NCBI GenBank assembly: GCA_028583685.1
Contig: JAMXIF010000073.1
Span: 3,434,171-3,498,170, forward strand
Direction: 5' to 3'
Origin: Petaurus breviceps papuanus
Taxonomy: Eukaryota > Chordata > Mammalia > Diprotodontia > Petauridae
Length of the DNA stretch: 64,000 bases
The translations under genes were made by a program, and so were the position numbers. The notes under the pieces are model-generated. The model saw nothing but the letters and a program-made list of their open reading frames with translations. It had not been told where the DNA came from and did not search any database. Each line of letters opens with the position of its first letter. Position 1 is the first letter of the stretch. Shown here piece by piece: positions 22,036 to 32,314 of this stretch.

Positions 22036-22186
22036 GGGGCAGCCAGGTAGTACAGCGAGTAAGAGCACCGGCTCCAGTGTCAGGATGATCTGTATCAAAT
22101 CTGGGCTCAGATACTCAGCACCACACCCAGAAATAACTGGCCGTGTGACCTTGAGCAAGTTACTTAACCCTGATTGCTTTTTAAAA
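22036..22186 (+). mobile_element. SINE monomer with 15-bp target duplication
   Basis: 'ggggcagccaggtagtacag' head, 'ccagtgtcaggatgatctgt', 'caccacacccagaaataact' and 'ccctgattgctttttaaaa' end. The flanks aaaagttttgctttt (22021-22035 and 22187-22201) are a perfect 15-bp duplication, so this is a complete monomer insertion and relatively young. Confidence 0.92.
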
Positions 22187-22861
22187 AAAAGTTTTGCTTT
22201 TAATTTTTAGCAACATTCAGGGGCAAGATGGAGATCAAAGAAGGGATAGAGCAGAGCTCAAAATGGATGAATTGATGACACCAGGTGTGGGATAGAAGGC
22301 AGAAATTGGCAACTTTTATTTTGCTTCTCTTCTCTCTGCCAAGGTTAATGCTATTCAGACCTGTGTGTGTGTGCAACCCCAAGAAAATAAATGAAAAAAA
22401 TAATCATATAAGCAAGATAGCTGGATATAATATCAGAAGCACAGAGGTCTCCAGCTCCACTCCAACCCCTCCAGTGTTGCTAAGTGCCTCCTGAAGTCTG
22501 GTTAAGGCCTAGATAGATTTGCATAGCTGCCCAGAAAATGATGAGAGATGAAGGGAGTTTTCTCACCTCAATCTAAATATTATGTTAGTCTGGGGAAAAT
22601 TCCCACCATAGGTGAGAAAGATGCAAGTAAATAAAAAAACAATCCTGATGCAGAGATCCTTTCTTGAGCCAGCTGAGTGTGACTATGTGACATAGGTCAG
22701 TCAACAAGAATTTATTAAACACTTGTTATGGACCATGAATTGTGCCAAGTGCTGGGAATATAAAGAAAATCAAAAAACAAAAGCAAAACAGTCTTTCTTA
22801 TCAAAAATCATGCATTCTACTGGGGGATACAGTATGTAAATAATTAAGTACATGCAAGCTA

Positions 22862-23104
22862 TATATCAGGAAAACTAGGTGATACAGTAGATACAGCACC
22901 AGGCTTGGAGTCAGGAAGACCTGTGTTCAAATGTGACCTCAGACACTTATCAGCTGTGTGACCCTGGACAAGTCACTTAACCCCTATTTGCCTCAGTTTC
23001 TCATCTATAAATGGGGACACACTAGAGAAGGAAATGGCAAACCATGCCAGTATCTTTGCCAAGAAAACCCCATGACAAGAGTAAGATGGAGTTGAACGAC
23101 TGAC
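22862..23104 (+). mobile_element. Mar1-like SINE inserted in L2
   Basis: 'cttggagtcaggaagacctg' with tgttcaaatgtgacctc B box, 'tgtgaccctggacaagtcac', 'ggcaaaccatgccagtatct' and a shortened RTE-like tail 'gatggagttgaacgactgac'. It ends directly in the (TA)n tract. Confidence 0.85.
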
Positions 23105-23139
23105 ATATATATATATAGCTATATATACATATATATAGC

Positions 23140-23206
<67 letters not shown>

Positions 23207-23212
23207 CTATAT
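23105..23212. repeat. (TA)n microsatellite with 'agct' interruptions
   Basis: About 100 bp of TA repeats, interrupted regularly by 'agctatatata' and 'catatatat'. The tract is self-complementary and could extrude as a hairpin. It lies at the 3' end of the adjoining SINE, where its simple tail would be. Confidence 0.95.
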
Positions 23213-23677
23213 ACAGAATAGGCGAATCTGAAAGGGGGAGACATTTGCAGCTGAGGAAATAAAGTGGAATTTGAGCTAAGTATGGAAAGAAGCCAGAGAA
23301 ACTAGAAAGTGGAGATGAGAATTCAGAGCATGCCAAATGGAAGATTTTACGTCTGTGCCTGAAGGTACTAGGGAGCCACTGGAAATCGCTGGGCAGAGTG
23401 CTGACAAGTTCAGAACCACCCTTTAGAAAAATCACCCTGGCAATTAAGTGGGGCTTAAAGTGGAGTGGGGAGAGGCTTGAGACAGGGACATCAGTTAGGA
23501 ACCTGCTCCAGGATGATTTTCCCCTCTGAACATTTTAATAATACAGCAGTCAAAAAATTAATTCTATTCTAGGATGCCTTAAAAGAGGCAAAACTTCCAG
23601 AATAAGAGAGGTGATAATCCCACTGTATCCTCCCTTCATAAGATCACATCTGAAGTCTCAAGCTCCATTCTTATTTT

Positions 23678-23838
23678 ATTTTTTTCCTGGAGGGGGGAAA
23701 GACAAGGCAATTGGGGTTAAGTGACTTGCCCAGGGTTACACAGCTAGCAAATATGTCAAGTGCCTGAGACTGGATTTGAACTCATGTCCTCTTGACTCCA
23801 GGGCCAATGTTCTATTCACTGTGCCACCTAATTGCCCC
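23678..23838 (-). mobile_element. Short tRNA-headed SINE inside L3/CR1
   Basis: Reversed end 'gcaattggggttaagtgact', reversed core 'cccagggttacacagctagc' and reversed head 'ctgtgccacctaattgcccc'. The flanking words 'agctccattctt' and 'tgctccgttctt' (about 23658 and 23839) look like its target duplication. Confidence 0.85.
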
Positions 23839-24037
23839 ATGCTCCGTTCTTTTGATGAGGACCATTGGCAAACTGGAATGTTTCCAGAAAACTATTACTG
23901 AAATGATGAGGGGACTTGAGAATATGCCATGGGGGCATCAGTTAAAGGAACTAGTCCTATTTAGTCTAGAGAAAATTTAAGAGTGCCATGATAGCTACCT
24001 TCAAGTATTGGATGGGTTGTCATGTGGATGATAGATT

Positions 24038-24192
24038 CAGGGGTGGGGAACCTGTGGCCTTGAAGTCACAGAGTGAGTCTAAGTTTTGCAGAACAAATCC
24101 TTTTATTAAGGGGATTTGTTCTCTGAAGTTTGGATTCAGTCAAAGGACCACACTTGAGGACTTAGAAGGCCACATGTCCATGCCCCCGGCCA
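24038..24192. mobile_element. Palindromic hAT-like MITE, copy C, in L3/CR1
   Basis: It starts 'caggggtggggaacctgtgg'. The central palindrome is 'aacaaatccttttattaagg' with ggatttgttctc. The right arm is 'tggattcagtcaaaggacca' and the right terminus is worn. It lies between CR1-coding words, giving the relative age CR1 older than MITE. Confidence 0.8.
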
Positions 24193-24332
24193 GGACTTTC
24201 TTTACTTGGCTCTAGAGGGCAGACCTAGGACTAATAGAAAGAAGATTGGATTTGATGCCCTCTGAGGGCCTTTCCTTGTAGTATTCTGTATGACTGGGTG
24301 GCTGTTATCCTACCATTCACCTTATTTACATA

Positions 24333-24560
24333 TGATGTTGTTTAGTGATTAGTTCCATCTGATTCTTCATGACCCTATTTGGTGTTTTCTTGAAGAAGAT
24401 ACTAGATTAATTTGCCATTTCCTCCTCCAGCTCATTTTACAGATGAGGAAAATGAGGCAGACTGGGTTAAGTGACTGCCCAGGGTCACACAACTAGTAAG
24501 CGTCTGCGGCTAGATTTGAACTCGGGTCCTTTTCTTTCCACGGTACCACCTAGCTGCCCT
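24333..24560 (-). mobile_element. Mar1-like SINE, antisense
   Basis: Reversed tail 'gattcttcatgaccctattt', middle 'tttgccatttcctcctccag', core 'cccagggtcacacaactagt', head 'cggtaccacctagctgccc'. A few bases of the head are altered. Confidence 0.85.
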
Positions 24561-25150
24561 TTTTACATAGGGCACAGAGATGAATAGATGGTTCAGCTGA
24601 TTTGATTGAATGTCCTAGTAAGAGAGAGGGAAGGTCTTGTGTTCAAACTTAGCCATAGTTGACCTCATTGACATAAAGGGAAGCCATCAATTATATAGTG
24701 ACTCCTTTTTATAACGACCATATGGGTAACTTTTCTGCCCAGTGTTTAGGACATCATACAGACAGCTTCTGTTTATGTAAAACAAAGTTCTTAAGTTCCT
24801 AGCAGATGGCAGATGAAACTTCCCAGGCTTCACTAGTATTAGGAAAATTACAAAATGAATCGTTTGCATTGCATCTAGAGTTATCACAGGAAAGAGAAAA
24901 GCTGTATGTGGTGAGGGAGTTACCCACATTTAATTATCATCCATTTGCAAACACTCCTCAAAGTTGCTCCTAGATGCCTAAGCCTTTATCTTGGCAGCCT
25001 CCAGAATGAGGTTTCATGATTATTTTTCCTGGATGCCCTGCAAAGAAGCCTATCCTTTAACTTTATTGGTTTGTGACAGTGCTGGACCAAAGAGGACAGC
25101 CTCCTCTCCCAAACTATTGCACTGCTAACTTTCATAGGAGGGAGGCAACA
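24561..25150. other. Unassigned non-coding stretch
   Basis: Nothing recognised. A SINE-like trace lies around 24580-24650 but is too decayed to call. Confidence 0.35.
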
Positions 25151-25470
25151 ACCGTGCATTGGCCTGCAAACATTCCTCTGTGTACCACCCAGTTTATACT
25201 AACCCCACACGGACATCAGGCTTTGAGCCCTCCGTTCCACGTCTGATGAGGCTGTTTTCCAGGCCTGGAATGCAGAAGGTGTTGTCTCTTACTGTCACTG
25301 TCACTGCATTCTTGAACTTCCCAGGCCTTTTTCGGTCAGGGGCCAGTTATAGCAGTTCCAGGAGCTGGGGCTGCATCAGTTGCCGAGGGGACCATCTGCT
25401 GTGGATAGCATTGTTGGCCCTAACCCCACCGCCATCTCACACTTCCAATTTCTCTAGAAAAAGGTTTAGA
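25150..25470. other. GC-richer block of unknown nature
   Basis: About 320 bp clearly richer in G and C than the flanks, with several CpGs, and open on the plus strand for 117 codons (25159-25512). The translated frame has no signal peptide, repeat or motif I know. It could be a conserved regulatory element, an old LTR piece or an exon remnant. I have no positive evidence for any of these. Confidence 0.35.
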
Positions 25471-25499
25471 TACCCATGTATATTATCCTTAATAAAACT

Positions 25500-25600
25500 T
25501 GGGAAAAGTTAATAAGTAAATTATTAATAAACGGTTAACAAATATAATAATAAAGTATATATTTTATATTATATAAATTATATATTGCAATTAATAATAA
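25500..25600. repeat. AT-rich tract
   Basis: Short run of taataataa and atatatt words, next to the truncated MITE. Confidence 0.8.
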
Positions 25601-25692
25601 TAAAACTGTAAAACTTGGACTCTGCTAAAAGGTTACACCCAAGGACCTAGAAGGCTACCTGTGGCCTTGAGGCCACAGGCTCCCCATCCCTG
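25600..25692. mobile_element. Palindromic hAT-like MITE, copy D, right half only
   Basis: 'aaacttggactctgctaaaa' and 'ttacacccaaggacctagaa', then 'ttgaggccacaggctcccca' and tccctg. The left half is missing, replaced by AT-rich sequence up to the hairpin centre. Confidence 0.75.
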
Positions 25693-26190
25693 TTGGTGTA
25701 GCCTAATGAACTCTGAGCCTTGGTATCAGTCAAGCAACTGAATTCTATGGACTTCTGGATTTTTCTTCCTGTTGCTTCCGCTAGTGACAGTGTGAGCTGC
25801 TTGAGAGGAGGCCTAGTTTTCTTATTGGTATTTCCCCCCTTGCATTCCCCCCCTCCAAAAAAAAAGAGATTTACTGAGAAAACATATTGGTATGTAGCAA
25901 GCTCTTAATAAATATTTTTTCATGCATTCATACCTAATATGCTGGAGGCCTTCCTCCAAAGCTCTTTCAACCTATAGTGCAGGAAGAAGAAAAATTCAAA
26001 GATTAACAGTGGGCCATGAAGACTCGACATGAAGATGATACCTGATAGAAGTAGGTACCAAAAGTGAGGAAGGAAGGGAAGAGAAGACAAACCTTATTAT
26101 ACTTTACAATTCTGTCTACAGTCAAACTTGTACTTTATAATACCAGAAACTGTTGTCAGTGGGTAAAGGGAGAATACTGGGGTATTTTTA
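25693..26190. other. Unassigned, with a worn SINE tail
   Basis: 'aagctcttaataaatatttt' near 25900 and an A-rich stretch near 25855 resemble a L2 or MIR 3' tail. The remainder is unrecognised. Confidence 0.35.
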
Positions 26191-26192
26191 GC

Positions 26193-26440
26193 AATTAGGT
26201 GGCACAGTGGATAAATTGCCAAGCCTGCAGTCAGGAAGACTCATCTTTCTGAGTTCAAATTTGACCTTAGACACTAGCTGTGCGACCTTGGATAAGTAAC
26301 TTAACCCTGTTTGCCTCAGTTCCTCATCTGTAAAATAAACTGGAGAAGGAAATGGCAAACCACTCCAGTGTCTTTGTCAAGAAAACCCCCAATGGGGTCA
26401 TGAAGAGCTGGACACAACTGAACAGCCAGGGTTTTGTTGT
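26193..26440 (+). mobile_element. Mar1-like SINE
   Basis: 'ttaggtggcacagtggataa' head, 'cgaccttggataagtaactt', 'ggcaaaccactccagtgtct', 'ccccaatggggtcatgaaga' and the RTE-like end 'gctggacacaactgaacagc'. Complete, moderately diverged. Confidence 0.87.
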
Positions 26441-27080
26441 TTGTTCAGGGATTATAGCTGGACCTTTTGCTTTGACTGACTATATCTTTGCTCTTCTTCC
26501 TCAGGTATAACACACAAAACCTCCAAGTCTAAAGTAGGAGCCAAGACATGGATAGAATGCCATAGATTTCTGCCTTTGTCTCTCAGCCTGTGATCAGTCA
26601 TTTTGAAATTCCATTCCTGAAGGATTCTAACCCTCTGGCCCAGATCCCAGTGAGTAAGGCAGTCCAATGGCCCCCAGCAAAGGAGGTCATATACATTCCC
26701 TACATCCCACTCACTGTCTCTCCTGCAGAAATATCTCACACTCCATATTTTCTAATCTAAAAGATTGCCCCCTAGGAAAAATTGCCCCAAATGCCTCATA
26801 ACAGCCTTTGGGAACCCAGCAGTTTCAGATAAGAAAGCAATAAGCCCAGCCCTTTGACAGGTCAAAGGAACTATTGAAACAATGTTGTTTATTCACATCC
26901 AGAATGATTCAGTCCCCATATGATGACATACACACACACACACACACACACACTCTCTAATTATGTCATTCTTTTGCATCCAAACCCTCAAACCAGCCCA
27001 AACCTATGTCTGAAAATGAAGTAAGTGGGAAATCATTGTCAAGGTACATCTCACAATGAAATCCTTCCATGAGTCTAATA
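26441..27080. other. Unassigned, with a (CA)n
   Basis: No gene. A (CA)12 microsatellite lies at 26930-26954. The minus-strand open frame of 95 codons at 26452-26739 has no recognisable domain. Confidence 0.4.
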
Positions 27081-27185
27081 GAAAGGAAGGAAGGAAGGAA
27101 GGAAGGAAGGAAGGAAGGAAGGAAGGAAGAAGGAAAGAGAGAGGAAGAAAGAAAGAGAAAGAAAGAGAGAGAAAGAAAGAAAAAA
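27081..27185. repeat. (GGAA)n purine tract
   Basis: About 11 uninterrupted ggaa units at 27083-27128, degenerating into GAAA/GAGA words to 27185. All purine on the plus strand. The minus-strand frames through it read SFLPSFLP repeats and are by-products. Confidence 0.95.
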
Positions 27186-27735
27186 GACACAGGTGGTCCT
27201 GAATCTTTCTGTAATGCCACTTGGCACAGTAGGAGTTCTTGATTGACATGATATCCCTCAATCTCCCTTCTGCTACAAAAAGCAGCAGAGTTGTCAGGTG
27301 TTAAGAACAAGAGGGGATCCAAACTCCCAGGGAAAGGAACGTGAGGAAATGTCAAATATATATACAGGGAGAATGGCAGCACTAGCTCCTTGCCCAACCT
27401 GGTCACTAATCCCATTAACCATGCTCCATGATAAACTACCTATGGCCAAAGAAGATCAGAGGTTCTGCTCCAGTTCCTACAATCCCTACTGTGCTCCAGT
27501 TCACTCTGGATTCAATGTTCCAGCTACCATGGAAAGAGTAAGCTGAGTCCCTGATTCCTATTTCTCCGCCTTTTGACTAATTCCATGGGAAATGAACATC
27601 AAGCATCTAGAGAGAATTGTGATTATACAAGATGATGTGTTCAGATTATGTGTGTGTGTGCATATATATATATATGCATGTGTTTATGTTTATTTGGCCT
27701 CCTGGGTCCCAATCAGTACTATGTAGCACTCCCTC
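27186..27735. other. Unassigned, with a TG/TA tract
   Basis: A TG/TA dinucleotide tract lies at about 27647-27690. No gene or family recognised. Confidence 0.4.
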
Positions 27736-28010
27736 TTGGAGCAGCTAGGTGAGTTAGTGGATATAGAGCTGGGCCTGGAATCAGGAAGACTCAAATTCCA
27801 ATCTGACCTTAGATACTTACTAACTGTGTCACCCTGGACAAGTCACTTAACCCCTGTTTGCCTAAGTTACTTCAACCCTAAAATGAAGGTAATAATAGCA
27901 TCTACCTCCCAGGGTTATTGCGATGATCAAATGAGGTAATAATCATAAAGCACTTTGCACAATTATAAAGCTTGCTTGGCACATAGTAAACATTATAAAA
28001 AGTTAGCTAT
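27736..28010 (+). mobile_element. MIR-type SINE, near full length
   Basis: 'ggagcagctaggtgagttag' head, 'gtcaccctggacaagtcact', 'gttattgcgatgatcaaatg' with aggtaataatcataaagcac, and tail 'gcttggcacatagtaaacat'. It has a marsupial tRNA head joined to a MIR-type core and tail, and it ends in a short (ATC)n. Confidence 0.8.
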
Positions 28011-28215
28011 CATCATCATCATCATCATCACTTATACAATTGCCACTCATAATGGAAGACAACAGCCCCAAAGGACAGTTGGCTACTCCTTCTCTCAGGG
28101 TCTAGTGGCAACCCTGAAGGGCTGGGGTTTCTAGTGCTGTAGCTATATGGTATGTTTCCTATTTATTAGCAATCAATCAACTTAACTGCCTTAGCTTTTA
28201 AAAGAGGGATTTACC

Positions 28216-28374
28216 AGGGCAGCTACGTGGCACAGTGAATAGAGCACCATCCCTGCAGTCAGGGGGACCTGAGTTCAAATACAGTCTCAGACACTTGACA
28301 CACTTACTAGCTGTGTGACCTTGGGCAAGTCACTCAACCCCAAGTGCCTTGCCTTCCCTCCTCCAAAAAAAAAG
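28216..28374 (+). mobile_element. Short tRNA-headed SINE
   Basis: 'agggcagctacgtggcacag' head, 'cctgagttcaaatacagtct', 'ctagctgtgtgaccttgggc', 'ccttgccttccctcctccaa' end. The words 'gggatttac' before it and 'gagatttac' after its tail are a likely target duplication. Confidence 0.88.
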
Positions 28375-28375
28375 A

Positions 28376-29480
28376 GATTTACTGAGAAGACAGAGCAAGT
28401 ATAGCTGACATCACACAGTTTCCCCCAAAGTTATACTTTGTTCTTCCCTTGCACATGGAAGGTCCTTGGGGAGTCCTTGGAAAAAGATGGTGAGGCATAT
28501 GTATAGAGAAACACATGGAAGTTCTTTTATCCCTTCATGAAGTTCTCCTTTGTTGGGATTTGAGGACTGTCATCTTCCTAGAATCCATAACCAGCATTTC
28601 TCTCCATCACAAGGGCCACATTCAACCACCATCTATCACCAGTGACTGCCCTACTACATCCATGTACAAGCACTCCCTTTGTTGTCGGTAACTATGACTA
28701 TTACTATTTTCATTGGGGTCTATTACCAACTCAGGTTGTTGATGGGATTTCTAATAGGACTTCTGGATCTCAAACTAAGAGGATCAACAGCTCAGAATGC
28801 GCTTTTGCCTAGAGTCAAGAAAGAGCAAATACAAAAGAAACAGAGGTTTCATGTGCACTTTGACCCATAGCAACCAGGTCAGACACAGGGCAGCTGCCTT
28901 TCCCTTCACCTGGTCTTTCAAAACAGTCCTTACCTTAAGCAGTCAAGTAAGAAGAAATTAGAATGGCATTCCTTTTGTATGAACACTGATCTGGCTCTGT
29001 ACTTTCTGATTCATCTATCCTTCCATCACTGAAGTCAATTAGAAGACTTTCCATCATGATACCATACTAGCCCTTCAGTCACGTAGGGATGGAAACAGGC
29101 TTCCAAAGTTTCACTTGTTGCATTGAAAACAAGAAGGGATTATCTGCACAGGATCTATGCAACACCAATCCAAGCATGCTCTGAGTTGTGTTTTCAACAG
29201 CCTTTATTCTCCATTATACCAATGTGGGAGAATACTTCCTGGATCTAAGAGAGAAAAGAGCTCACTTGGTAGATGTTTATATTTATATATCATTGTGTTC
29301 TGTATTTATTAATAATTGCTTATTTACTCATTAATTTTATGTCATTAAAATGCTGCATATAGCACTCTGGCAAATCTGTCTACTTCCAAGAAAAATCAAC
29401 CCAATTATTCCAAGACCACAAAATTAGCATTGCCTGAGTGAACATGATTCAGAAGTAGATTAACCAGTGAATGGGGCTCA
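28376..29480. other. Unassigned non-coding stretch
   Basis: Over 1 kb without any family I can name. Composition is even and there is little simple sequence, so unique or anciently derived DNA is likely. Confidence 0.4.
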
Positions 29481-29484
29481 GAAC

Positions 29485-30185
29485 TATGTCCAAAGGATCA
29501 TAAAACTATGCGTACCCTCTGATCCAGCAATACCATTACTAGATTTATTGCCCAAAGAGATCAAAGAAAAGGGAAAAGAACCCATTTGTACAAAAATTAT
29601 TTATAGCAGCTCTTTTTGTGCTGGCAAAGAATTGGAAATCAAGGGGATGCCCATCAATTGGGGAATGGCTGAACAAGTTGTGGTATATGAGTGTAACGGA
29701 ATACTTTTGTGATATAAGAAATGAGGAGCAGGATGAACGTTTCAGAAAAACCCTGGGAATACTTATATGAACTGATACAGAGTGAAGGGAAAATAGTGTA
29801 CCAGGAGAATATTGTACACAGTAAAAACAATATTATAGTGACAGTCAAATGTGAAAGCTTTAGTCAGTCTGAACAAGACAATTATCCAAGATATTTCCAG
29901 AGGACCCGTAATGGAAGATGCTATCTACACCCAGAGAAAGAAATGATGAACGGTGAGTGTAGATCCCAGTATACTATTTTTCACTTTCTTTATGGATTTT
30001 GCTTTTTATTTTACAACATGTCTTATATGGAAAGGTGTTTTGTGTGACTTCACACATATAATTGATACCATATTGCTTGCCTTCTCAAGAAGTGGGGGAG
30101 AGGTAAGGAGAGAGAATTTTTAACTCAAAATTGTTTTTTAAAATGAATTTTTAAAATAAAATTTTTTTTAAAATACTGTAAAATT
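29485..30185 (+). mobile_element. L1 LINE 3' end with ORF2 C-terminus
   Basis: The frame from 29467 reads DPAIPLLDLLPKEIKEKGKE and ends after MAEQVVVYECNGILL. It contains the DPAIPLL motif conserved at the end of mammalian L1 ORF2. The VVAKNWK/MEYYCSIRN part is frame-disrupted. The 3' UTR follows with 'catgtcttatatggaaaggt' and an A-rich end near 30170. Confidence 0.85.
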
Positions 30186-30784
30186 GAGAATACAACCTTC
30201 CTGAGAAAAAGAGGTTCAGATATGAAGTCCAAAAACCCTCTGGTCACACATACTGGCTGTGTAACCTCTGATTTTGGGAGTGTCTTTGGGGACAATAAGG
30301 TTCACATGCAGCAAGCCCCCTCTGTTTAAAATACATCTTCTCCTTCTGCTGCCTGTATCCCTGCTCTGTTCCTTTTCTGGAGTTCCCGTTATCTAGAATC
30401 TTCCATACTAGAATTTTCTATGCTAGCAAAAGTCATTCAGCCCAGCAAGCTGTGCTCAATTGGGCCTCCTTGCCCAACTCAGTCATTAACAGCCATTATC
30501 CCCACATGAAACTCCCTTGATGTTTTGTTGTTGGTTTTTTTTTCCCACTCAACATCCCCAATCAATCTGCCTCAGCCCAAGTCTTCTCTGAGTACACAGC
30601 TGATTGGGATTCTTCACTCTCCTCTGGAGCCTGACTTAATCCATGTCATTCAAAACATATATCATCCTCTCTCTAGGAATCGTTTTCCTTCAAGCTTCTC
30701 ATTTCACAGTTCTTCTCCGTAGGCTAGTCTCCGTTTCACTCTCCAGTCATCCACAGAACTCTTTTATACCTCTTGCTTTTATTC
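30186..30784. other. Unassigned non-coding stretch
   Basis: Pyrimidine-rich in places, no recognisable element. Confidence 0.35.
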
Positions 30785-30880
30785 TTTTTCCCCCCATGAG
30801 ATAATATTTGTAAAGTGCTTAGCATGGTACCTCATATATAGTAGGTGCTTAATAAATGTCCGCTTCCTTCTTTCCTTCCA
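30785..30880 (+). mobile_element. MIR-type SINE 3' tail
   Basis: 'gagataatatttgtaaagtg' with cttagcatggtacc, then 'gtaggtgcttaataaatgtc' and a ttcc-rich end. This is only the tail of a SINE like that at 18893-19400. Confidence 0.7.
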
Positions 30881-31104
30881 TTCTCCTCCTTAGAAAAATG
30901 AATTAGGGAACCCATACAATCCTCCACTAGAAAGAGATAAATTGCAAGGCTTCCTCTTAGCTCTGGTGAGTTCTCTCCAACCAGTCTAGGTAGATTGAGA
31001 TACAAGGTAATTGTGGAGTTAGGCAATCCCGAAATCCCAAAATGCAAATGACCTAGATATCTTCTCTGATTCTGAAGATATTCTTGGTGGTCTTTTACAA
31101 TGAC

Positions 31105-31675
31105 TACCATATTTCACCACATAATCATCACAGATTTTATGCTAAAAAAATTTTTTTTTGCAAAAAAGTTGGGTGTGACCATTATGTGAAGCCTTTTAAA
31201 AAAAAAATCTGCCAGAATTACTTAAAAATAAATTATTACTAAACTGTCTTTGCTGAAGATTAGAATGCATGGGATATTTGGGAAAATATGTTAAAATTAG
31301 GAAGATGCAATTCTAACCATATCACATGACTTACTCGTGGCAGTTTCCTGTGCTCCCCTTGAGCCTATGACTCTTCATTGGGTTGAGTGACAATAATGTT
31401 AGTATTGCAGCACTCTAAGCAAACCAGGCAAGTCGTCTTTTGGAAATATACTGACAATGTGTGGGCGCTGTGAATTCTAGGCTTGAATTTCACAGTGTGC
31501 AAGGGATAAATGTGTATCCATAAACCACTAGTGAATACATTGTTGCTCTATTTACCTTTAAAGCAGCACACTGAACAGAATTATATCACTCAACAATTAC
31601 TCCATAAAAGGCTAGAAACCAGTTTTTGGACTGGGGAAAAAAACAAGTGCAATGATTATGTGGGGAAATACAGTA
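31105..31675. mobile_element. Non-autonomous TIR DNA transposon, about 570 bp
   Basis: The ends are inverted copies: 'taccatatttcaccacataa' at 31105 and, reversed at 31675, 'tactgtatttccccacataa'. They match at about 22 of the first 28 positions. The outer TA could be the target duplication (Tc1/mariner style) or part of the terminus. The left end also folds on itself: 'ttcaccacataatcatcaca' pairs with gtgtgaccattatgtgaagc near 31173-31193 across an A/T spacer. The interior shows no transposase. Confidence 0.65.
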
Positions 31676-31829
31676 AATCACCTTTCTTAGAATATAAAAT
31701 GAGAGAGATTAAGATAAAATTTTTTTAAATCTTTTTTGCCTAGCTTTCATATCAACTGTCTGCAAGAAACCTTTAGTCTAGAGACATTGACTTCCCAGTT
31801 ATTACTCAAACAAGACATTTCATCCCCTG

Positions 31830-32150
31830 ATTTCCCATTTTTACTGGTTACCCACTGCCTAGAACTCTCTCCCTCTTCATGTCCACCTCCTGACTTCCTT
31901 CAAGTCTCTACTAAAGTCTCACCTTCTGCAAGGATCCTTATCCAGTCTACCTGTATATATCTTATTAGCATATAATTGTTTACATGTTTTCTATGTGTTA
32001 TGTTATGCCATATCATATTATATTATGTTATATACTTGTTTGTTTTTTTTTTTGTTTTGGGGCTTTGTTTTTTTCTTGTTTCATCGTATCCCCAGTACAT
32101 AGAACAATGCCTGAGACATAGTAATTGCTTAACAAAGGCATGTTAACTTG
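31830..32150 (+). mobile_element. L2 LINE 3' end
   Basis: 'gacttccttcaagtctctac' with taaagtctcaccttctgcaa near 31892 is the L2 ORF end. The tail 'gtatccccagtacatagaac' and 'gacatagtaattgcttaaca' lies near 32088-32135. An AT-rich and T-rich stretch separates the two. Confidence 0.75.
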
Positions 32151-32219
32151 AGTCTTAGAAAACAAGTTCCATTTTGTCCAAGGTGGGGTGGGTTGATTCT
32201 TTTTCTTCTTAAAAATAAT

Positions 32220-32314
32220 GGACCTGTGATTTCATTAGTTTAGGAAATACTTGGTAAGGAAACTACTGAAGCAGATTGGCATCTGCTTTACAACTTAAAA
32301 TTTAAGTGAGTTGC
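32220..32314 (-). mobile_element. 3' half of a split MIR/THER-type SINE
   Basis: Read on the minus strand from 32314 it gives 'gcaactcacttaaatttt' and aagttgtaaagcagatgcca. It goes on to 'ctaatgaaatcacaggtcc'. That is the second half of an old tRNA-SINE whose consensus continues from aggcaactctctaagact. Its first half is not here but at 34088-34203 on the plus strand. The overlap between the halves is the pentamer gcaac, the target duplication of the LTR that had split this SINE. Confidence 0.8.

Larger units (their letters stand above)
22690..23530 (-). mobile_element. L2-type LINE, antisense, interrupted
   Basis: The left part (22690-22860) shows 'aatttattaaacacttgtta' with tggaccatgaattgtgcca, the reversed L2 tail. 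The right part (23213-23530) has 'gtactagggagccactggaa' and 'gtggagtggggagaggcttg', further into the reversed L2 body. A SINE (22862-23104) and a (TA)n tract separate the parts. Confidence 0.65.
23590..24300 (+). mobile_element. L3/CR1-type LINE, ORF2 C-terminus, with two insertions
   Basis: Protein-level traces are clear. MMRGLENMP, KELVLFSLEKI* (to 23978) and MIATFKYWMGCHVDDRF (23988-24038) match the C-terminal RxLE...ELGLFSLEKRRL...YKYLKGCH region of CR1/L3 ORF2. The left part (23620-23675) has 'taagatcacatctgaagtct'. The right part resumes at 24195 with 'tggctctagagggcagacct' and ends 'ttgatgccctctgagggcct'. A stop after EKI and frame changes show it is dead. A SINE and a hairpin MITE interrupt it. 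Confidence 0.8.

Noticed and set aside
25159-25512. Plus-strand frame of 117 codons as a gene
   Set aside because: There is no homology I recognise, no splice or promoter context and no neighbouring exon. Kept only as an unexplained GC-rich block.
26966-27415. Minus-strand frame of 149 codons with an SFLPSFLP run
   Set aside because: The run is the (GGAA)n tract read in reverse, and the flanks have no recognisable domain.
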